Below, piece by piece: positions 1 through 7,983 of a DNA stretch of 32,890 nucleotides; positions within the stretch are counted from its first letter, which is position 1; each line of letters opens with the position of its first letter. The stretch spans positions 1 to 32,890 of the forward strand of contig JAGHSB010000062.1 in assembly GCA_018066075.1 (NCBI GenBank), in the 5' to 3' direction. Below the pieces are notes generated by a model. The model did not search any database, was not told the DNA's origin, and saw only the letters and a list, made by a program, of their open reading frames with translations. Made by a program: the position numbers and the translations under genes. Origin of the DNA: Candidatus Treponema scatequi (GTDB lineage: Bacteria > Spirochaetota > Spirochaetia > Treponematales > Treponemataceae).

Positions 1-69
1 GTTCCGGTTGTAAGCTTATTTACAAAACCTGTAAGCGACAAAACTTTGAAAAAAGCATTTGGAAAATAA
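1..69 (+). pseudogene. C-terminal coding fragment (VPVVSLFTKPVSDKTLKKAFGK*) of an inverted copy of the symporter, cut by the window edge; could be a full second gene to the left
   Basis: The + strand translation of 1-69 equals the C-terminus of the minus-strand ORF 228-1688. Confidence 0.7.
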
Positions 70-125
70 TTTTTAAGTGGAATTTTCAGTACCGCAATTT
101 TTAATCAAGTTGCGGACATAAAAAA

Positions 126-169
126 GCCCGGACATTTGATTTGATTAAAATCATTTCAGATGTCCGGGC
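126..169. terminator. Bidirectional rho-independent-type terminator at the centre of the inverted repeat
   Basis: Stem gcccggacat...atgtccgggc, flanked by an A-run (120-125) and a T-run (170-177), directly downstream of the symporter stop. Confidence 0.85.
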
Positions 170-227
170 TTTTTTTTATGTCCGCAACTTGATTAAAAAT
201 TGCGGTACTGAAAATTCCACTTAAAAA

Positions 228-1688
228 TTATTTTCCAAATGCTTTTTTCAAAGTTTTGTCGCTTACAGGTTTTGTAAATAAGCTTACAACCGGAACAACG
301 ATGAAAGGAACTACGATTGCAATTGAAGCTGCGAGAGGTGAGTTTGCAGCGCCCATTGTCATTGTTAAGATGACTGCTGTTGCAGCACCAGTGTAAAGTC
401 CAGCATAAGCGCCGGCTTTTGTAACGCGCTTCCAGTAGATTCCGAGGATGTATGGTGCCATGAATGCGCCTGAGAGAACGCCCCATGAAAGTGACATCAA
501 TGTTACGATGAAACCGATCTGCATTCTTGAAATGAAATAAGTTGCGAGAATGAAGATTGATGACATGATTCGCATCATTGTTACTGACTGTTTTTCAGAA
601 ACATCTTTGTTGAGGTAACCTTTGTACAAGTCTATTGTAATTGCAGAAGATGAAACGAGAATCATTGAAGCAAGTGATGACATTGAAGCAGACAAAATTA
701 AAAGCATCATTACGGCCATGAGAAGTTCAGGAACGTTGTTTGTAAACAATGTCGGCATGATTTTATCAAAATCGATTGAACCAGATGCAAGGCGAGGAAG
801 TTCTTCTGGTTTGAAGAAGATGTGGCTTAAAACTCCAGGAAAGTAAGCACAGCATCCGATGATTAATGCAAAGAATGTACAGATGATAGTTGCTTTTGGA
901 ATTACTTTTTCATCTTTTACTGCATAGAACTTCTGAACCATCTGAGGCATTCCCCATGTTCCGAAAGATGTCATGAATACGAGGGATGCGATTGTGAGTG
1001 CCGAAGGCTGTTGTGCAAGTGGAACGTGTGCATTATAAATTCCATTTACACTATCAATAGCAGATTTGAAACCGCCGGCTTTGAATGTGATTACGAGACA
1101 AACTGCAATTGAACCTGCAATCATGATGAAGCCCTGAATGAAGTCTGTCAAAGTTACTGCAGAATATCCGCCGAGTACGAGATAGATTCCAGTTACGGCA
1201 ACGAGAATGATGAGTGCGAGGTCGTAAGAAATGTGGAATGTTGATTCAAAAAGATTTCCAAGTCCTTTGAAAACTGATGCTGAGTATGGAAGTAAGAAAA
1301 CGAAAATCAAAACGGCAGCAATCATCTTCATGTGATCACTTTCGTAACGTGCTTCGAGAAACTCTGGCATTGTCATTGTGTTGAGGCGCTGAGTCATGTT
1401 GCGTGTTTTTTTTCCGAGAACGATCCATGCAAGAAACGCACCGAAAATTGCATTTCCCAAAGCGATCCATAATGAGTTGAATCCAAAAAGCCATCCCTGC
1501 TTACCAGCGAATCCGATGAATACAACGGCCGAAAAGTATGTAGTTCCATAAGCAAAAGCACTTACCCACGGACCGCAGCTTCTTCCGCCCAAAAAATAAT
1601 CCTGCAAGGTTGTTGTCTTTTTCATGCTCCAGACACCAACGCAGATCATGACGAGAAGATAAACAAGTAAAAGAATGAGACTAGACAT
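228..1688 (-). CDS. Sodium:solute symporter (SSS family, PutP-like)
   Basis: 486 aa, multi-TM; N-terminus MSSLILLLVYLLVMICVGVWSMKKTTTLQDYFLGGRSCGPWVSAFAYGTTYFSAVVFIGFAG is typical of SSS permeases. Confidence 0.9.
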   Translation of the reverse strand: MSSLILLLVYLLVMICVGVWSMKKTTTLQDYFLGGRSCGPWVSAFAYGTTYFSAVVFIGFAGKQGWLFGFNSLWIALGNAIFGAFLAWIVLGKKTRNMTQRLNTMTMPEFLEARYESDHMKMIAAVLIFVFLLPYSASVFKGLGNLFESTFHISYDLALIILVAVTGIYLVLGGYSAVTLTDFIQGFIMIAGSIAVCLVITFKAGGFKSAIDSVNGIYNAHVPLAQQPSALTIASLVFMTSFGTWGMPQMVQKFYAVKDEKVIPKATIICTFFALIIGCCAYFPGVLSHIFFKPEELPRLASGSIDFDKIMPTLFTNNVPELLMAVMMLLILSASMSSLASMILVSSSAITIDLYKGYLNKDVSEKQSVTMMRIMSSIFILATYFISRMQIGFIVTLMSLSWGVLSGAFMAPYILGIYWKRVTKAGAYAGLYTGAATAVILTMTMGAANSPLAASIAIVVPFIVVPVVSLFTKPVSDKTLKKAFGK

Positions 1689-1757
1689 TATAAATCTCCA
1701 AGAATGAAAATATTATAAAGAGTAGCACAATGAGGTGGAATTGTCGAGAGAGAATGG

Positions 1758-1801
1758 CCACACGGATTAGTCCGTCCAGCGTAGCGGACTTGTCCGTGTG
1801 G
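1758..1801. repeat. Strong hairpin in the divergent intergenic region
   Basis: ccacacgga ttagtccg...cggacttg tccgtgtgg: 9-bp outer stem plus 6-bp inner stem; no T-run. Confidence 0.7.
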
Positions 1802-1847
1802 AGAAATTGGGAGAAGTGAGATATAATTTCGGATAAGAGGAAATGTT

Positions 1848-2792
1848 GTGAGCGAGAAGAATGTTAAGTTTCATTTGCCGGGGTTGTTTGAGTTTTTTGA
1901 ATTGTACTTCGCGTTTTTGCCTTTGTATCGAAATCACCGTGACTGGTTTTATGACTGGTGTGAGATTGCTTCGATTTATGGAACTCCTGCCGACTGCGTG
2001 TGGGGCGGCGGTCGTGTTGGTTTTGGGGATGACATTGCAGAACAAGTTATCGAACTTTTAAACGAATATCAGATTTCTCCGCGGCTTACTTTTTCAAACT
2101 CGCTTCTCACAGAAAAACATCTTTCAGATAAAAAATGCAACGCGTTAAGTTCCACATTCCACGAAAAATCAAAAACAAAAACTGGAATTGTGATTTACTC
2201 TGATCTGCTTCTCGATTATCTCAAGAAAAAATTTTCTGACTTTTATTTTGTTTCTTCGACGACAAAAGTTCTGACAGAGTTTGAAGATTTTAAAATGGAA
2301 TTGCAGCGTGATGATTTTGAATATGCCGTTCCGGATTTTCGTTTGAATAAATCGTTTGAAAAGTTAGCGTCGTTGAGCGATGAAGAAAAAGATAAAGTGG
2401 AATTTTTATGCAACGAGTGCTGCTGGTGTGGGTGCAAAGACCGCAAGGCGTGCTATGAAAATGTGAGCAGAAAAAGTCTGGGAGAAGAAAGCTTTTCGGT
2501 TTGTGATGATGATAATTGTTCTGTTGATGAAAACGGTGATTTTATCTGTTACGCGCCTGGAGGAGAAGCTGGCTACTCTTTTTCGCGCGCGATGAAAAGT
2601 CCGATGTTTATTTCGAAAGATGATATTTTAGAAAAATATGTACCGATGGGATTTTCAAATTTCAAAATTGAAGGCCGCGGACTTGGAAGTGCGATGGTGC
2701 TGGAGTTTTTGCTATATTATCTTGTTAAACCTGAGTGCCAGATTGAAGTTCGCGAAAAGATTTATCTTGATTCGATGCTGGATTTGTTTTAG
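1848..2792 (+). CDS. Conserved protein of unknown function, possibly a U32-peptidase-like TIM-barrel, with a Cys-rich motif
   Basis: 314 aa, GTG start; contains CNECCWCGCKDRKACYENVSRK and GFSNFKIEGRGLG; AGAGG-like RBS upstream. Confidence 0.75.
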   Translation: MSEKNVKFHLPGLFEFFELYFAFLPLYRNHRDWFYDWCEIASIYGTPADCVWGGGRVGFGDDIAEQVIELLNEYQISPRLTFSNSLLTEKHLSDKKCNALSSTFHEKSKTKTGIVIYSDLLLDYLKKKFSDFYFVSSTTKVLTEFEDFKMELQRDDFEYAVPDFRLNKSFEKLASLSDEEKDKVEFLCNECCWCGCKDRKACYENVSRKSLGEESFSVCDDDNCSVDENGDFICYAPGGEAGYSFSRAMKSPMFISKDDILEKYVPMGFSNFKIEGRGLGSAMVLEFLLYYLVKPECQIEVREKIYLDSMLDLF

Positions 2793-2842
2793 GAAAAGTT
2801 TTATTGATGGAATGTTTGTAATTAAGGGGTTATAATATTTTT

Positions 2843-3724
2843 ATGATTTACGTTTTATGTACAATTCTTGCCGGTGTCTGCTGGGGATCAATTTCGCTTT
2901 TTATTCGTCCGCTTTCTGAATGCGGGTTTTCTTCGATTCAGATGATGCTGATTCGAACTGTGCTTTCATCGATTTTTCTTTTTATTTTTCTTTTCATCAA
3001 AGACAAAAAGCTTTTGAAAATTGAACTTAAAGACATCTGGATGTTCATCGGAACGGGGGTTGTAAGTCTGACATTTTTTTCTTTGTGCTATTTCAAAACA
3101 ATTCTCGAAGTAGGAACTTCTATTGCCGTTGTCCTTTTGTATACTTCACCTATTTTTGTCTTGTTTATGTCACTTATCCTGTTCAAAGAAAAAATTACTT
3201 TGAGAAAAGCAATCGGAATCGTAATGACTTTTGCAGGATGTCTTTTAGTCGGCGGCGTTTTTGAAAATGAAACTGGAACAGCAAGCTTAAAAGGTTTTTT
3301 AATTGGAATCTGTGCAGGTCTTGGTTATGCGATGTATTCGATTTTCAGCCGCTATGCACTTAAAAAATACAACCCGCTCACAATTACTTTTTATACTTTC
3401 GTTTTTTCTGCAGTCAGCGTAATTCCATTTGTGCAGTTTTCAAATATTCCAAGCCTCATCAGTACGAAATCTGTTTTACTTATGGTTGGACTGGCATTTG
3501 TAAATTCCACTCTTGCATACATCCTTTACACAACAGGGCTCAGCGGCCTCGAAACTGGTAAGGCTGCGATTCTCGTCACAGTCGAACCTCTCGTCGGAAC
3601 TTTAATCGGATGTTTTGTCTGGAAAGAGGTTTTAACTCCGCTCATGATCGTCGGAGTCGTTTTAATTTTTGCAACTGTAATTCTTTTGGGACCCCCGGAG
3701 AAAAATAGATTAAATTTGAATTGA
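2843..3724 (+). CDS. EamA/DMT-family transporter
   Basis: 293 aa with two EamA-like halves; begins YVLCTILAGVCWGSISLFIRPL. Confidence 0.9.
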   Translation: MIYVLCTILAGVCWGSISLFIRPLSECGFSSIQMMLIRTVLSSIFLFIFLFIKDKKLLKIELKDIWMFIGTGVVSLTFFSLCYFKTILEVGTSIAVVLLYTSPIFVLFMSLILFKEKITLRKAIGIVMTFAGCLLVGGVFENETGTASLKGFLIGICAGLGYAMYSIFSRYALKKYNPLTITFYTFVFSAVSVIPFVQFSNIPSLISTKSVLLMVGLAFVNSTLAYILYTTGLSGLETGKAAILVTVEPLVGTLIGCFVWKEVLTPLMIVGVVLIFATVILLGPPEKNRLNLN

Positions 3725-3834
3725 GGTAGATATACAATGACAGAAAAAAATTGCAACCTTTCTGTCTTTCTTCTGTCTAATAAAATGTAGACAAAATAAA
3801 AAGTTATGTCATACTAAAAAAGGACGGAAAGAGC

Positions 3835-5562
3835 ATGAACTATTTAAAAAAATTATTTCAAAGTCAAAAAATATTCTCTGCAGACAATTGCACTGATATC
3901 ACAAAAATATTTTCCTCTTACGAAGATATCCAAAATAAATTTCAAATCCCAGTATCCGACAACTTTAACTTTACTCGCGATGTCGTTGATTATTATGCAC
4001 AAGTGGAACCTCAAAAACGCGCGCTCGTATGGTGCAACGATGACGGCGAAGAAAAAATATTTTCATTTGAAGACATTTCGCGTGATTCAAAAAAAACTGC
4101 ACAGTTTTTAATTGATAATGGAATTAAAAAGGGTGATGTTGTCATGTTGATGCTGCGCCGTCGTTATGAGTTCTGGTATTTTATGGTTGCATGTCATCGT
4201 ATTGGTGCGATTGCAATTCCGGCAACTGTTCAGCTGACAGATAAAGATATTGAATACCGCGTAAGATCAAGTGGCGCAAAATTGATTGTTACAATTGATG
4301 ATGAAAATGTAAACAAAGAAATAGACAGCGCACTTGATTTAATTTCTCGCGCGGGCAATACGATTGATGAATGCAAAAAAAATAATTTTGGTATTACAAC
4401 TGATGCCGGTTCTGAAAATTCCATCTGCAGAAAAATAACTCTTTCGCAATTCCATAAAACTTTCGATAACACAAATTTTGCGCTTTACGAAATTCCACCT
4501 GAAACAAAAAACTCTGATACGATGGTTGTCTTTTTCACAAGCGGAACATCGGGCGAGCCGAAAATGGTTGCGCATAATTTTTTGTATCCGCTCGGACACA
4601 TTGTAACAGCTCTTTTCTGGCAGCGTGTTTCTGATGGCGGACTTCATCTGACGCTTGCAGAAACAGGTTGGGCAAAAGCACTCTGGGGAAAATTGTACGG
4701 GCAGTGGATCTGCGGGTCTGCAGTTTTTGTTTATGACTTTATAACTTTTAAACCTGACAATGTTTTGGAAAAAATTGAAAAATATAAAGTGACGACATTC
4801 TGTGCGCCGCCGACAATTTACAGATATCTTATCCGCACAGATTTTTCAAAACACGATATTACTTCACTTACGCATTGCACGACAGCAGGCGAATCTCTCA
4901 GCGAAGAAGTTTCAGAAACATTTTTCAAAAAAACAAATTTGAAAATTCATGAAGCATACGGACAGACAGAAGCAACTGTCATCATCGGAAACTTTTTTGA
5001 TTCAGAAACAAAACCTGGCTCAATGGGAAAAGCATCTCCGTGTTACGATGTCATAATCGAAAATGAAAACGGAGATGAATGCGCTCCAAATGAAAAAGGT
5101 CAGGTTGTCGTAAAGCTTGATAAGAAAATTCCACTTGGGCTTTTTTCTGGATATTACAACGATGAAGAAAAAACTCGCGCTGTATTTTCTGACAAAAAAT
5201 ATTACACGGGTGACACAGCTTATCGCGATGAAGACGGCTACTTTTTTTACTGCGGCCGCGGAGATGATGTCATAAAAAGTGCGGGCTTTAGAATCAGTCC
5301 GTACGAAGTTGAAAAAGTTCTCGCGAGTCATCCGGCTGTAATGGAATGTCTTGTCTGCGGAATTCCTGATGAAAAACGCGGTCAGGTTGTAAAAGCGATG
5401 ATCGTTCTGAATGACGGTTTTGAACCAGGCGAAACTCTTGCCCGCGAGATTCAGGAATATGTTTTCAAGCGCATTGCCCTTTATAAGCGTCCCCGCGTAG
5501 TGGAATTTGTAAAATCGCTTCCAAAAACAGTTTCTGACAAGATCGTGAGAAAGAAAGTGTAG
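3835..5562 (+). CDS. AMP-dependent acyl-CoA synthetase (ACSM-like)
   Basis: 575 aa; P-loop FFTSGTSGEPKM, HEAYGQTE, YYTGDTAYRDEDGYFFYCGRGDDVIKSAGFRISPYEVE, C-terminal PKTVSDKIVRKK. Confidence 0.92.
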   Translation: MNYLKKLFQSQKIFSADNCTDITKIFSSYEDIQNKFQIPVSDNFNFTRDVVDYYAQVEPQKRALVWCNDDGEEKIFSFEDISRDSKKTAQFLIDNGIKKGDVVMLMLRRRYEFWYFMVACHRIGAIAIPATVQLTDKDIEYRVRSSGAKLIVTIDDENVNKEIDSALDLISRAGNTIDECKKNNFGITTDAGSENSICRKITLSQFHKTFDNTNFALYEIPPETKNSDTMVVFFTSGTSGEPKMVAHNFLYPLGHIVTALFWQRVSDGGLHLTLAETGWAKALWGKLYGQWICGSAVFVYDFITFKPDNVLEKIEKYKVTTFCAPPTIYRYLIRTDFSKHDITSLTHCTTAGESLSEEVSETFFKKTNLKIHEAYGQTEATVIIGNFFDSETKPGSMGKASPCYDVIIENENGDECAPNEKGQVVVKLDKKIPLGLFSGYYNDEEKTRAVFSDKKYYTGDTAYRDEDGYFFYCGRGDDVIKSAGFRISPYEVEKVLASHPAVMECLVCGIPDEKRGQVVKAMIVLNDGFEPGETLAREIQEYVFKRIALYKRPRVVEFVKSLPKTVSDKIVRKKV

Positions 5563-5616
5563 TGTAAAAAAGAAAATTATCACAGTAATGTATCTTTACA
5601 AATTATGGAATATTTC

Positions 5617-5645
5617 TTGACTTACTCTGAAAGTGATGTTAACTT
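5617..5645 (+). promoter_or_regulatory. Candidate promoter of the toxin-antitoxin operon
   Basis: TTGACT (5617-5622), 17 nt, TAACTT (5640-5645); ATG at 5652. Confidence 0.45.
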
Positions 5646-5651
5646 AAAATC

Positions 5652-6155
5652 ATGAAAGATATTTTGATTTCTCTTCGTACAGAAAACCGATATTCTCAAA
5701 ACGCTCTTGCAAAAGAGCTCGGCATTTCGCGCCAGGCTTATATTAAATATGAAACAGGTGAAGTTGAACCTTCTGTAGAAATAATCCGCAAATTAAGTAA
5801 GATTTTCAATGTTTCGTATGCGTATTTGATTGATAATGGAAAATGTAAAACCGGACATTCTGATAATTTGTATGAATTTTCAGAAGAAAAAAGTTCATCT
5901 GTCGCTGATGCCCGCCCTTTGTATAAGAGCCGGTCTCTTAATTATGAAAATGTTTTATACGGTATACAGTCTATGCTTAAGACTTTTTCACAGGAACAGC
6001 TCCAGTCTGTTTATTCGATTGTTCAATCTGTAAATAACCTTAATTCCAGTTCGCAAAAACCGATTTTAAAACGCACTCCTGGCGGTCTTTCAGGTGATTT
6101 GTGGATCTCAGAAGATTTTGATGCTCCGATTGATGAGTTCAAGGAGTATATGTAA
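5652..6155 (+). CDS. XRE-family HTH antitoxin with a DUF2281/VapB-like C-terminal tail
   Basis: N-terminal HTH_3 (LRTENRYSQNALAKELGISRQAYIKYETGEVEPS); C-terminal GLSGDLWISEDFDAPIDEFKEYM resembles VapB/DUF2281 tails. Confidence 0.8.
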   Translation: MKDILISLRTENRYSQNALAKELGISRQAYIKYETGEVEPSVEIIRKLSKIFNVSYAYLIDNGKCKTGHSDNLYEFSEEKSSSVADARPLYKSRSLNYENVLYGIQSMLKTFSQEQLQSVYSIVQSVNNLNSSSQKPILKRTPGGLSGDLWISEDFDAPIDEFKEYM

Positions 6156-6535
6156 TGTTAATTCTTGATACTCATGCACTTCTCTGGTATTTATCTGATT
6201 CAAAAGAAATGGGCGATGATTTAAAACAGCAGATTTCAGACAGTGATTTAGTTGCCGTAAGTATCGCTTCATTTTGGGAAATTGCGATTAAACAGAGTAT
6301 TGGAAAATTAAAGCTGGAAGAATCAGTTTCTGAAATAGAACATATTTGCTATCTAAAAGATATTATGGTTTTACCAATAAAACCATCAGAACTTGATGTC
6401 ATTAAAACTCTTCCAAATATACACGCAGATCCTTTTGACCGTCTGATTATTTCTCAGACAATTTCTGAATCAGCAATTCTTGTGACCAAAGATTCAAATA
6501 TTCATAAATATCCTGTCAGGTCTATCTGGAAATAA
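6155..6535 (+). CDS. PIN-domain toxin (VapC-like)
   Basis: MLILDTHALLWYL, SFWEIAIK, HADPFDRLIISQ, LVTKDSNI; start overlaps the upstream stop (TAATG). Confidence 0.9.
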   Translation: MLILDTHALLWYLSDSKEMGDDLKQQISDSDLVAVSIASFWEIAIKQSIGKLKLEESVSEIEHICYLKDIMVLPIKPSELDVIKTLPNIHADPFDRLIISQTISESAILVTKDSNIHKYPVRSIWK

Positions 6536-6562
6536 ATCTCTCGAAAATTCCACTCTGACACA

Positions 6563-6592
6563 TTGACAAATATTGTCATTTTACTTTATTAT
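6563..6592 (+). promoter_or_regulatory. Candidate sigma70 promoter of fabF with palindromic operator-like site
   Basis: TTGACA (6563-6568), 18 nt, TATTAT (6587-6592); the interrupted palindrome TGACAA-ATA-TTGTCA (6564-6578) overlaps the -35. Confidence 0.6.
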
Positions 6593-6679
6593 GACATTAT
6601 TCTAAAAAGTGTAAAACTGGTGCCGTAAGTTCCACTTGAAAAACCCCTGCGGCTTTGGCATCGAATTTGGAGGCATTTT

Positions 6680-7936
6680 ATGAGACGCGTAGTTGTAACA
6701 GGACTTGGAGCTGTGACTCCGATTGGAAATAGTGTTGAAGAAACTTGGAACGCAATCAAGGCTGGAAAAATCGGGATTGATAGGATTTCGCTTTTTGATG
6801 CTTCGGACTACAAGGTTCAGATTGCGGCTGAGGTTAAGGACTTTGATCTTGCAAACTGGGGAATCGATTCTAAAGAGAGCCGAAAGATGGCGCGCTTTAC
6901 GCAGTTTCTTGTTGCTTCATCGACTGAGGCGCTCAAAGATGCCGGACTTACAAAAGAAAAACTTGCGGATGAAAAATGCGGAATCATGGTCGGAAACGGA
7001 ATCGGTGGATTTGACATCATCGAAGAAGGTTTCAAAAAGTATTACGACCCGAAAGCCGGCCCGAACAGGCTTCCTCCACTGACGGCGCCGGAAATGATTC
7101 CAAACGAAGCTGCTGCAAACGTGAGCATGATTTATGGAATCGACGGTCCTTCGTGGACTCTGGCAACTGCATGTTCAAGTGGAACTGATGCGATGGGAAC
7201 TGCACTCGACATGGTAAGAAGCGGTCGTGTTGATATCTGCATTACGGGTGGAACTGAGGCAGACATCAACGGTTTTGGAATAAGCTGTTTTACCGTGCTA
7301 AAGGCTCTCGCTTCGAAATACAATGACGATCCGAAACACGCAAGCAGACCATTTGACAAAGACCGCGACGGATTTGTCATGGGCGAGGGAAGTGCAGTTT
7401 TAATTCTCGAAGAACTTGAACACGCAAAAGCCCGCGGTGCAAAAATTTATGCCGAGTTTGCAGGATACGGCGCATCAAGCGATGCCTATCACATCACAGC
7501 ACCGCTTCCTGACGGAACAGGCGGCGCAAAAGCAATCACACGCGCTCTAGAAGACGCAAACTTAAAACCAGAAGACATTCAGTACTACAACGCCCACGGA
7601 ACATCAACACACGCAAACGATTCGGGCGAAACAAACATGGTCAAAATCGCATTCGGAGACCATGCTAAAAAATTAAAAATATCATCAACAAAATCTATGA
7701 CAGGACACATGATCGGAGCAGCCGGCGCCGTCGAAGCCCTTTTCTGCATCAAAGCAATCAACGACAGCTACTATCCTGCCACAATGAACCTCGAACACCA
7801 GGATACCGAGGGTGGCTGCGATCTGTACTACGTTCCGAACAAAGGCGAAAGTGGAACTATTAATGCCACAGCCTCTGTATCGCTCGGTTTTGGCGGTCAC
7901 AATGGCTGCGTAATTTTTAAAAAGTATGTGAGCTGA
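6680..7936 (+). CDS. fabF: Beta-ketoacyl-ACP synthase II
   Basis: 418 aa; MRRVVVTGLGAVTPIGNSVEETW, active-site region ATACSSGTDAMG, NAHGTSTHANDSGE, STKSMTGHMIGAAGAVEA; GGAGG RBS. Confidence 0.97.
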   Translation: MRRVVVTGLGAVTPIGNSVEETWNAIKAGKIGIDRISLFDASDYKVQIAAEVKDFDLANWGIDSKESRKMARFTQFLVASSTEALKDAGLTKEKLADEKCGIMVGNGIGGFDIIEEGFKKYYDPKAGPNRLPPLTAPEMIPNEAAANVSMIYGIDGPSWTLATACSSGTDAMGTALDMVRSGRVDICITGGTEADINGFGISCFTVLKALASKYNDDPKHASRPFDKDRDGFVMGEGSAVLILEELEHAKARGAKIYAEFAGYGASSDAYHITAPLPDGTGGAKAITRALEDANLKPEDIQYYNAHGTSTHANDSGETNMVKIAFGDHAKKLKISSTKSMTGHMIGAAGAVEALFCIKAINDSYYPATMNLEHQDTEGGCDLYYVPNKGESGTINATASVSLGFGGHNGCVIFKKYVS

Positions 7937-7983
7937 GCCGCGCGGGCTTTTGAAGAGAGTGGAATTTGTAAAAAGGAGTTTCC

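Larger units (their letters stand above)
1..296. repeat. Large inverted repeat (arms 1-135 and 160-296, loop 136-159) containing a fold-back copy of the symporter gene 3' end
   Basis: Positions 1-119 are the exact reverse complement of 178-296. The only difference in the outer arms is a 2-nt length change in the A/T run (6 A vs 8 T). The inner stem gcccggacat/atgtccgggc continues to the loop. Confidence 0.95.

Noticed and set aside
193-486. 97-aa minus-strand ORF
   Set aside because: Out-of-frame overlap with the symporter and the palindrome arm; no coding-like sequence.
1767-2045. 92-aa minus-strand ORF in the divergent region
   Set aside because: Overlaps the 5' end of the conserved 314-aa CDS and runs through the hairpin; no homology signal or clear RBS.
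5020-5583. 187-aa minus-strand ORF
   Set aside because: Antisense to the well-supported acyl-CoA synthetase; Phe-rich shadow translation.
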